Source of the DNA: Burkholderiaceae bacterium | Lineage (GTDB): Bacteria > Pseudomonadota > Gammaproteobacteria > Burkholderiales > Burkholderiaceae_C | Assembly (NCBI GenBank): GCA_026125795.1 | Contig: JAHCKM010000003.1 | Span: forward strand, 992,001-1,056,000 | Direction of reading: 5' to 3' | Length of the DNA: 64,000 nt | Notes under the pieces: model-generated | Seen by the model: the letters and a program-made list of their open reading frames with translations, nothing else | The model's database searches: none | Told to the model about the DNA's origin: nothing | Shown: positions 13,764 through 20,050 of the stretch, one piece after another | Layout: each line of letters begins with the position of its first letter | Position numbering within the stretch: the stretch's first letter is position 1 | Program-made: the position numbers and the translations under genes

Positions 13764-14381
13764 TCACCGCTGCTCCTCAAGCGAATGTGGCTTTGCCACT
13801 TTGCCTGACCCCCTCGGGGGGCCGGACGGGCGAAGCCCGGCCTCGGGGGCAGCTGCGGCCGGCCGCGCGCGGCGGCCCTTGAAATCCAGCTGCGGAACGA
13901 GCCGCGCCTCGCGCACCTCGCTCAACTCGAAATCCAGCGCTTCGGCCGGCGCGACACCCGCCGCCTTGCCCTCGGGCGGCGGCAGCAGCAGACGCCAGCC
14001 GGCATCGCGCGGCTGCAGCACGCCACGCCAGCGCTTGCGGCCCTGGAATGGCGAGCGCAGCGTCAGATCGACCTCGCTGCCGGCAAACCGATCCCAATCG
14101 GCCGGCTTCTTCAACGGCCGGTCGACCCCGGGCGACGACACCTCGAGTCGCGCATAGTCGATGCCGTCGACATCGAGCGCGTACTGCAACTGGCGCGTGA
14201 CGCGCTCGCAGTCGTCCACCGTGACGGCGTCGCCGGCGCTTTCATACCGGTTGCCGGGCACACGGTCGATCGTGACGCGCAGCAGGCCGCCCGCCGAGCG
14301 TTCGACGTCGACGAGTTCATAGCCCAGCGCGCTGACCGTGCGGTCGATCGCCTGCTGCCACGACACTGCTGTTTCCGGCAT
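13764..14381 (-). CDS. rimP: ribosome maturation factor RimP with an unusual C-terminal tail
   Basis: Binds the 30S subunit and is needed for S12/S19 assembly. The N-terminal domain runs from [15 protein letters not shown], through the [10 protein letters not shown] region, to the family signature [17 protein letters not shown], followed by the SH3-like C-terminal domain ending at [11 protein letters not shown]. After that, about 32 residues rich in Ala, Pro, Gly and Arg are encoded by the palindromic repeat at 13805-13853, so the tail looks repeat-derived rather than ancestral. ATG 14381 is chosen since [10 protein letters not shown] leads directly into the domain. First gene of the operon. 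Confidence 0.93.
   Translation of the reverse strand: MPETAVSWQQAIDRTVSALGYELVDVERSAGGLLRVTIDRVPGNRYESAGDAVTVDDCERVTRQLQYALDVDGIDYARLEVSSPGVDRPLKKPADWDRFAGSEVDLTLRSPFQGRKRWRGVLQPRDAGWRLLLPPPEGKAAGVAPAEALDFELSEVREARLVPQLDFKGRRARPAAAAPEAGLRPSGPPRGSGKVAKPHSLEEQR
13805..13853. repeat. palindromic repeat inside the 3' end of rimP (copy 3)
   Basis: CCCCCTCGGGGGG followed by GGGCGAAGCCC inside a larger inverted pair and a second TCGGGGG. The sequence matches the C-run/G-run modules found between other genes, but here it is translated as part of RimP. The expansion probably moved the rimP stop codon downstream. Confidence 0.65.
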
Positions 14382-14427
14382 GGAGATGCCCAACTTCCAC
14401 CAAGCTCCTAAAAAAAGCGCCGATGGC

Positions 14428-14459
14428 AAAAAAAATGGGCTGGAGGAATCCGCCCATTT
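14428..14459 (-). terminator. terminator-like hairpin in the rimP leader (possible attenuator)
   Basis: On the minus strand, AAATGGGC (from 14459) pairs with GCCCATTT (14440-14433) across an 11-base loop, followed by an uninterrupted run of eight T (14435-14428). A second run of seven T lies at 14416-14410. No minus-strand gene lies between this hairpin and fabI, which is on the plus strand, so its natural target is the leader of the rimP-nusA-infB transcript starting at the promoter just upstream. The structure is seen in the sequence; attenuation is inferred. Confidence 0.7.
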
Positions 14460-14480
14460 CGTTTCACCAGCGAAGGTGGG

Positions 14481-14510
14481 ATTCTACTCCTGCAAGACCC
14501 ATACCGGCAA
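14481..14510 (-). promoter_or_regulatory. putative sigma-70 promoter of the rimP-nusA-infB operon
   Basis: On the minus strand TTGCCG (14510-14505) and TAGAAT (14486-14481) are separated by 18 bases. Initiation would fall near 14475, about 15 bases before the leader hairpin and 95 bases before the rimP ATG. The same TAGAAT -10 box occurs before tRNA-Ser, tRNA-Arg and the UPF0114 gene. Confidence 0.55.
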
Positions 14511-14582
14511 GGTCCGGGCCCGGCCAGCCCTGACGGATGCGAGAATGGCCGCCCTCGAAAACTCCCGCAGCGGCCGCCCCAC

Positions 14583-15371
14583 ATGGGATTCCTCTCCGGC
14601 AAGCGCCTGTTGATCACCGGCGTGCTCAACAACCGCTCGATCGCCTATGGCATCGCCCGCGCCTGCCACCGCGAAGGCGCCGAGCTCGCGTTCAGCTACC
14701 AGGGCGAACGGTTCAAGGAGCGCATCGCCGAATACGCGGCCGAGTTCGGCTCCAAGCTCACGTTCGAATGCGACGTCGCAAACGACGCCGACATCCAACG
14801 CCTGTTCGCCCAGCTCGGCGACGCCTGGGATGGGTTCGACGGCTTCGTGCACGCCATCGCCTTCGCGCCGCGCGAGGCGATCGCCGGGGACTTTCTCGAC
14901 GGCATGACGCGCGAGAACTTCCGCGTGGCGCACGACATCTCGGCCTACAGCTTTCCGGCCATGGCCAAGGCGGCGCTGCCCCGGCTGCGCAGCGGCGCGG
15001 CGCTGCTGACGCTCACCTATCTGGGCGCGGTGCGCTACGTGCCCAACTACAACACCATGGGCCTGGCCAAGGCCTCGCTGGAGGCCAGCGTGCGCTTTCT
15101 GGCGCAGAGCCTGGGCGCCCGGGGCGTGCGGGTCAACGGCATCTCGGCCGGGCCGATCAAGACGCTGGCGGCCTCGGGCATCAAGGACTTCGGCAAGCTG
15201 CAGGCCGAGTTCGCCGCCGCCACGCCGATCCGACGCAACATCACGATCGACGACGTGGGCAACGCCGCGGCGTTCCTGCTGTCCGACCTGGCCGGCGGCA
15301 TCAGCGCCGAGATCGTCTACGTCGACGGCGGCTTCAGCCACATCGGCGGCGGCGCGGCACCGAGCCCGTAG
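14583..15371 (+). CDS. fabI: enoyl-[acyl-carrier-protein] reductase (NADH)
   Basis: Last step of each type II fatty acid elongation cycle. The SDR fold has [15 protein letters not shown] for [12 protein letters not shown], a [10 protein letters not shown] segment, and the FabI-specific Tyr156-x6-Lys163 pair in [10 protein letters not shown] with Tyr146 in TYLG. It ends with VDGGFSHIG. The 262 residues and the active-site numbering match E. coli FabI. It stands alone on the plus strand, divergent from rimP with about 200 bases between, and the downstream gene is convergent. No T-tract terminator is seen after it. Confidence 0.97.
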   Translation: MGFLSGKRLLITGVLNNRSIAYGIARACHREGAELAFSYQGERFKERIAEYAAEFGSKLTFECDVANDADIQRLFAQLGDAWDGFDGFVHAIAFAPREAIAGDFLDGMTRENFRVAHDISAYSFPAMAKAALPRLRSGAALLTLTYLGAVRYVPNYNTMGLAKASLEASVRFLAQSLGARGVRVNGISAGPIKTLAASGIKDFGKLQAEFAAATPIRRNITIDDVGNAAAFLLSDLAGGISAEIVYVDGGFSHIGGGAAPSP

Positions 15372-15450
15372 CGGCCGGAGCTGGCGCTGCCGGGGCAGTT
15401 GGCGGCGCGCCAGGCGAGAAGCAAGCGGCTGCCGGACCCATAGGGGGTGG

Positions 15451-17712
15451 TCAGGTCCGCACGCAGTCCACGTAGTAGGAGCGGCGAAAGCCCTCGGTGT
15501 CGTTCTCGACCAGGCCGTGCACGTCGGTGTCGAAGCCCGGGAACTTGGCGTTGAAGTCCTGCGCGAAGCGCAGGTACTCGACGATGCGGCGGTTGAAGCG
15601 CTCGCCGGGAATCAGCAGCGGGATGCCCGGCGGGTAAGGCGTCAGCATCGCGGTGGTGATGCGACCCTCCAGCTCCTCGATCGGCACCCGCTCGGTGTCG
15701 CGGTGCGCGATGCGCGCGAACGCGTCGGCCGGCTTCATCGCCGGCTGCAGGTCCGACAGGTACATCTCGGTGGTGAGCCGGGCGATGTCGCCCTTGGCAT
15801 AGGTCTCGTGGATCGATTGCGCGAGGTCGCGCAGGCCCATGCGCTCGTACTTGGGGTGGTGCTGGCAGAACTCCGGCAACACGCGCCACATCGGCGCGTT
15901 GCGGTCGTAGTCGTCCTTGAACTGCTGCAGCGCCGTCAGCAGCGTGTTCCAGCGGCCCTTGGTGATGCCGATGGTGAACATGATGAAGAACGAGTAGAGG
16001 CCCGTCTTCTCCACCACCACGCCGTGCTCGGCCAGGTATTTGGTGACGATGGCCGCCGGGATGCCGGTCTTGGCGAACTTGCCGGTCACGTCGAGGCCCG
16101 GCGTGACGATGGTGCTCTTGATGGGGTCGAGCATGTTGAAGCCCGGCGCCAGATCGCCAAAGCCGTGCCACTTTTCGTTGGCCGTGAGCATCCAGTCGTC
16201 GCGCTTGCCGATGCCCTCGGTGGCGAGCTTGGGCGGGCCCCACACCTGGAACCACCAGTCGCGGCCCCAGTCCTTGTCGATCTTGCGCATGGCGCGGCGG
16301 AACTCCAGCGACTCGAGGATGCTCTCCTCCACCAGCGCGGTGCCGCCGGGCGGCTCCATCATGGCGGCCGCCACGTCGCAGCTCGCGATGATCGCGTACT
16401 GCGGCGACGTGCTGGTGTGCATCAGGTAGGCCTCGTTGAACAGATGCTGGTCCAAACGCCGCGATTCGGCGTCGGCGACGAGGATCTGCGAGGCCTGCGA
16501 CAGGCCGGCCAGCAGCTTGTGCGTGGACTGTGTGGAGAACACCATCGACGTCTTGGTGCGCGGCCGGTCCTTGCCGATTGCGTGCATGCCCTTGTAGAAG
16601 TCGTGGAAGGTGGCGTGCGGCAGCCACGCTTCGTCGAAGTGCAGCGTGTCGGTGAAGCCATCCTGCATCGCCTTGATCTGGTCCACGTTGTAGAGCACGC
16701 CGTCGTAGGTGCTCTGCGTGATGGTCAGGATGCGCGGCTGCTTGTGCCGGTCGCCGTTGCCGGCCAGCAGCGGGTTGGCGGCGATGCGCCGGCGGATCGT
16801 CTCGGGCTCGAACTCCGCGCGCGGGATCGGCCCGATGATGCCCAGGTGGTTGCGCGTCGGCGTGAGGAACACCGGCACCGCGCCGGTCATGATGATCGAG
16901 TGCAGGATGCTCTTGTGGCAGTTGCGGTCGACCACCACCACGTCGCCCGGCGCCACCGTGTGGTGCCACACCATCTTGTTGCTGGTGCTGGTGCCGTTAG
17001 TCACGAAGAAGCAGTGGTCGGCGTTGAAGATGCGCGCCGCGTTCTTCTCGCTGGCCGCCACCGGTCCGGTGTGGTCGAGCAGCTGGCCCAGCTCGTCCAC
17101 CGAGTTGCAGACGTCGGCGCGCAGCATGTTCTCGCCGAAGAACTGGTGGAACATCTGCCCCACCGGGCTCTTCAGGAAGGCCACGCCGCCGGAGTGCCCC
17201 GGGCAGTGCCATGAGTACGAGCCGTCCTGCGCGTAGTCGACCAGCGCCTTGAAAAACGGCGGCGCCACGCCGTCGAGGTAGCTGCGCGCCTCGCGGATGA
17301 TGTGGCGCGCCACGAACTCCGGCGTGTCCTCGAACATGTGCACGTAGCCGTGCAGCTCGCGCAGGATGTCGTTGGGCAGGTGCTGCGACGTGCGCGTCTC
17401 GCCGTACAGGTAGATCGGGATCTCGGCGTTGCGGCGGCGGATCTCGTTGATGAACACGCGCAGGTTCACCACCGCCGGGCCGAGGTCGGGGCCACCTGGA
17501 GTGAACTCCTCGTCGTCGATCGACAGGATGAACGCACTGGCGCGGCTCTGCTGCTGGGCGAACTGGCTCAGGTCGCCGTAGCTGGTGACGCCCAGCACCT
17601 CCATGCCTTCCTTCTCGATCGCCTGCGCCAGCGCGCGGATGCCCAGGCCCGACGCGTTCTCGGAGCGGAAATCCTCATCGATGATGACGATGGGGAAGTG
17701 AAAACGCAGCAT
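15451..17712 (-). CDS. Arg/Lys/Orn decarboxylase, PLP-dependent (AdiA/LdcI family)
   Basis: Large fold-type I decarboxylase of 753 residues. The N-terminal 'wing' domain (1 to about 130, IVIIDEDFRSENASGLG) is a response-regulator-like fold. The PLP domain contains WHCPGHSGG, the HxFFVTNGTSTSNK loop, FDEAWLPH, and Lys399 in STQSTHKLLAG as the Schiff-base lysine. The C-terminal domain includes PYPPGIPLLIPGE. Family members raise cytoplasmic pH or make agmatine, cadaverine or putrescine. Motifs do not decide between Arg, Lys and Orn. No antiporter gene is adjacent, so an acid-resistance operon is not evident; a biosynthetic polyamine role is possible. Confidence 0.9.
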   Translation of the reverse strand: MLRFHFPIVIIDEDFRSENASGLGIRALAQAIEKEGMEVLGVTSYGDLSQFAQQQSRASAFILSIDDEEFTPGGPDLGPAVVNLRVFINEIRRRNAEIPIYLYGETRTSQHLPNDILRELHGYVHMFEDTPEFVARHIIREARSYLDGVAPPFFKALVDYAQDGSYSWHCPGHSGGVAFLKSPVGQMFHQFFGENMLRADVCNSVDELGQLLDHTGPVAASEKNAARIFNADHCFFVTNGTSTSNKMVWHHTVAPGDVVVVDRNCHKSILHSIIMTGAVPVFLTPTRNHLGIIGPIPRAEFEPETIRRRIAANPLLAGNGDRHKQPRILTITQSTYDGVLYNVDQIKAMQDGFTDTLHFDEAWLPHATFHDFYKGMHAIGKDRPRTKTSMVFSTQSTHKLLAGLSQASQILVADAESRRLDQHLFNEAYLMHTSTSPQYAIIASCDVAAAMMEPPGGTALVEESILESLEFRRAMRKIDKDWGRDWWFQVWGPPKLATEGIGKRDDWMLTANEKWHGFGDLAPGFNMLDPIKSTIVTPGLDVTGKFAKTGIPAAIVTKYLAEHGVVVEKTGLYSFFIMFTIGITKGRWNTLLTALQQFKDDYDRNAPMWRVLPEFCQHHPKYERMGLRDLAQSIHETYAKGDIARLTTEMYLSDLQPAMKPADAFARIAHRDTERVPIEELEGRITTAMLTPYPPGIPLLIPGERFNRRIVEYLRFAQDFNAKFPGFDTDVHGLVENDTEGFRRSYYVDCVRT

Positions 17713-17837
17713 CGTGGGTGGCCTCCGGCCGGTGCAGTGGTATGGCGAGCGAGCGCGGAAGTGTAGGACCGATTGATGACGATCGCGGCGTCGCTACACT
17801 CTCGCGCACGCGACATTTCCAGCGGGAGGAAAGGTCT

Positions 17838-18272
17838 ATGAGTTGGGCGTCGTCCACCTTGTGGTGGGTGGTTGCGGGCGGGCTCGTCGCCGCCGAGCTG
17901 GCCACCGGGACCTTCTATCTCCTGATGCTGGCGCTGGGCGCCGCTGCCGCCGCGCTCGCTGCACACACCGGCGCCGGCGTCACCCTGCAGCTCGTGATGG
18001 CGGCCATCGTCGGCGGCGGCGCGGTCACCGCGTGGCGCCTGCACCGCCAGCGCCAGCCCAAGGCGCCGCCGGCCGAGTCCAACCGCGACGTCAACCTCGA
18101 CATCGGCTCGCGCGTGCAGGTGGGCGCGTGGAACCCTGACGGCACGGCGCACGTGGCCTATCGCGGCGCCACCTGGGCGGCGCGGCACCAGGGCTCCGGC
18201 CCGGCGCAGCCCGGCATGCATGTGATCGTGGCCGTGCGCGGCAATGAACTGGTCCTGCAACGCGCGGATTGA
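17838..18272 (+). CDS. NfeD-like membrane protein
   Basis: Short (144-residue) NfeD-family protein: two or three N-terminal transmembrane helices (LWWVVAGGLVAAELATGTFY and following) and a C-terminal OB-fold-like domain with NLDIGSRVQVGAWNPDGTAHVAYRG cut by strands. ATG 17838 follows a strong GGGAGGAAAG ribosome-binding site; earlier starts in the frame lack one. It lies 22 bases before qmcA, the usual stomatin-NfeD operon, in which the pair organises membrane microdomains or assists membrane protein quality control. Confidence 0.9.
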   Translation: MSWASSTLWWVVAGGLVAAELATGTFYLLMLALGAAAAALAAHTGAGVTLQLVMAAIVGGGAVTAWRLHRQRQPKAPPAESNRDVNLDIGSRVQVGAWNPDGTAHVAYRGATWAARHQGSGPAQPGMHVIVAVRGNELVLQRAD

Positions 18273-18294
18273 ACAACCGTCCCGAGGGAGAGCC

Positions 18295-19209
18295 ATGGAA
18301 ATCGTCGCGATCGTCATCCTCGTCGCCGCCGCCATCTTCGTGGTGCGCTCGCTCAAGGTCGTGCCGCAGCAGCACGCCTGGGTGGTGGAGCGGCTGGGCA
18401 AGTACCACGGCACGCTGGCGCCGGGACTGAACATCCTGGTGCCGTTCATCGACCGCGTCTCGTACAAGCATTCGCTGAAGGAGATCCCGCTCGACGTGCC
18501 GAGCCAGGTCTGCATCACCAAGGACAACACGCAGCTGCAGGTCGACGGCATCCTGTACTTCCAGATCACCGACGCCATGCGCGCCAGCTACGGCTCGAGC
18601 AACTACGTGATGGCGATCACGCAGCTGGCGCAGACCACGTTGCGCAGCGTGATCGGCAAGATGGAGCTCGACAAGACCTTCGAGGAGCGCGACCTGATCA
18701 ATGCCTCGGTGGTGAGTGCGCTCGACGAGGCGGCGCTCAACTGGGGCGTGAAGGTGCTGCGCTACGAGATCAAGGACCTCACGCCGCCGGCGGAGATCCT
18801 GCGCGCGATGCAGGCGCAGATCACCGCCGAGCGCGAGAAGCGCGCGCTGATCGCCGCCTCCGAAGGACGGCGCCAGGAGCAGATCAACATCGCCACCGGC
18901 GAGCGCGAGGCGTTCATCGCGCGCAGCGAAGGCGAGAAACAGGCCGAGATCAACAAGGCGCAGGGCGAGGCAGCGGCCATCGTGGCGGTGGCCGAGGCCA
19001 CTGCCGACGCGATCCGCAAGGTGGCCGCCGCGATCCAGCAGCCGGGCGGCGAGCAGGCGGTGCAGCTCAAGGTGGCCGAGCGCGCCGTCGACGCCTATTC
19101 CCACCTGGCGCAGAAGAACAACACGATGATCGTGCCCGGCAACATGTCGGAAGTGGCCGCGCTCATCGGTACCGCGATGACGCTGGTGCGGGGAGCGGCG
19201 AAGGCCTGA
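18295..19209 (+). CDS. qmcA: SPFH/stomatin-family membrane protein (QmcA-like)
   Basis: Membrane-anchored scaffold of 304 residues. One N-terminal hydrophobic helix (IVAIVILVAAAIFVVRSL) is followed by the SPFH/band 7 domain with VVPQQHAWVVERLGKYHGTL and VDGILYFQITD, and then a long Ala/Glu/Lys coiled coil containing repeated EGEKQAEINKAQGEA-type heptads. Family members form oligomeric rings linked to FtsH-type proteolysis. ATG 18295 has a GAGGGAGAG site before it. The gene name follows similarity to E. coli QmcA and the NfeD partner upstream. Confidence 0.92.
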   Translation: MEIVAIVILVAAAIFVVRSLKVVPQQHAWVVERLGKYHGTLAPGLNILVPFIDRVSYKHSLKEIPLDVPSQVCITKDNTQLQVDGILYFQITDAMRASYGSSNYVMAITQLAQTTLRSVIGKMELDKTFEERDLINASVVSALDEAALNWGVKVLRYEIKDLTPPAEILRAMQAQITAEREKRALIAASEGRRQEQINIATGEREAFIARSEGEKQAEINKAQGEAAAIVAVAEATADAIRKVAAAIQQPGGEQAVQLKVAERAVDAYSHLAQKNNTMIVPGNMSEVAALIGTAMTLVRGAAKA

Positions 19210-19242
19210 GCCGATAGAATCGCCGGCCACGTCCTTCTACGC

Positions 19243-19333
19243 GGAGGGATGGATGAGCGGTTTAAGTCGCACGCCTGGAAAGCGTGTGAGGGTTAACAGC
19301 CCTCCGCGGGTTCGAATCCCGCTCCCTCCGCCA
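19243..19333 (+). tRNA. tRNA-Ser(GGA)
   Basis: Acceptor GGAGGGA (19243-19249) pairs with TCCCTCC (19323-19329), discriminator G and encoded CCA follow. Anticodon stem CACGC/GCGTG encloses CTGGAAA, giving anticodon GGA. A long variable arm (GAGGGTTAACAGCCCTC) is the class II mark of tRNA-Ser. T-loop TTCGAAT is intact. A TAGAAT -10-like box lies at 19215-19220. Confidence 0.98.
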
Positions 19334-19335
19334 GC

Positions 19336-20010
19336 TCAGGCCTTCTGCCCAGCGAGCATCGCGCGCAGCACGTCGGCGGACTGGTCGAGCTCGCTGGCGC
19401 GCTGCTCGTACTCCGCTTTCGCGCTCGGCATTCGGTCGGGCCAGCGCTCGGCCAGCCGGCGCAGCGCACCGGCCTTCTCCTGCACTGCGCGCATCGCGGT
19501 GTAGAGGCCTTCTTCGACGGCGACGCCCTGGTCGACCAGCAGGCTGGCCTGCGAGTACCCATGGCCGGTGTGGCAGCGGTAGCGCAGGTGCTGGCCCTCT
19601 TCCAGCTCCCACAGCGCGCCCCGGCAAGCCGGGCAGGTGAACGGCGACAACCGGCCCAGCCCGCCCATGGCGTGCGTGCTTCGGCTCAGTCTGGCCATCT
19701 GCACCTCGTGCTCCAGTGAGGGCGGAACATCCCACGGCTCAAAAGGGCCGGGAGCCTCCTGCACCAGGCTCGTCAGCAATGCCGCAATACCTTCCAGCGG
19801 CAATCGGTGATCGATGCGCTGAAAAAGCTGGTGGCCGCGCTGCCGGAAGACTACCTCGGCGCGGTCTTCGTCGTGCTGCACGACGCCGCCGGCGGAGGTG
19901 CCGATCGCGACGATGTCGCGCCGTGTGGCTGCCGCGGTGCTGCGGTCGCAGGACGCCTCGGCATTGGATGCCGGCGCAACACCGGCATCGGCGCTGGAAG
20001 GGACCTCCAT
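19336..20010 (-). pseudogene. cheB-type protein-glutamate methylesterase remnant, core deleted and partly inverted
   Basis: The frame is open from ATG 20010 (TTG 20025 also possible) but does not encode a working CheB. It begins RRDIVAIGTSAGG, the start of the methylesterase domain with the nucleophile Ser. It then reads nonsense through 19881-19807 and resumes at LPLEGIAALLTSLVQEA, the end of the domain, followed by the normal C-terminal tail with CPAC and YRCHTGHGYS motifs. The missing beginning of the domain (ALKKLVAALPEDYLGAVFVVLH as two pieces) is present on the opposite strand inside the gene, so a 75-base piece was inverted. About 100 or more residues, with the catalytic Asp, are absent. 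Its stop lies 3 bases from tRNA-Ser. Confidence 0.85.
19807..19881 (+). other. inverted segment of the cheB remnant
   Basis: Reading the plus strand from GTG 19807 gives VIDALKKLVAALPEDY followed by LGAVFVVLH, typical of CheB immediately after the GTSAGG motif. The flanking minus-strand sequence ends exactly at GTSAGG, so the segment has been flipped in place. The His of VVLH is the family's catalytic His and is therefore out of frame. No long inverted repeats flank the segment. Confidence 0.75.
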
Positions 20011-20050
20011 GGCGCACCGGAGCAATGCGCGTACCCTGCGGCGGCCCGGT

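Noticed and set aside
19262-19735. Minus-strand frame across tRNA-Ser giving a product ending in RRERDSNPRRAV
   Set aside because: This is the familiar false protein obtained by translating a tRNA-Ser gene.
19807-19881. Phase-variable invertible switch
   Set aside because: No flanking inverted repeats or recombinase gene were seen, and restoring the orientation would still leave the core of the domain missing.
19336-20010. Intact short CheB-like gene
   Set aside because: The frame is open, but the domain core is deleted and part of it is inverted, so it cannot encode an active methylesterase.
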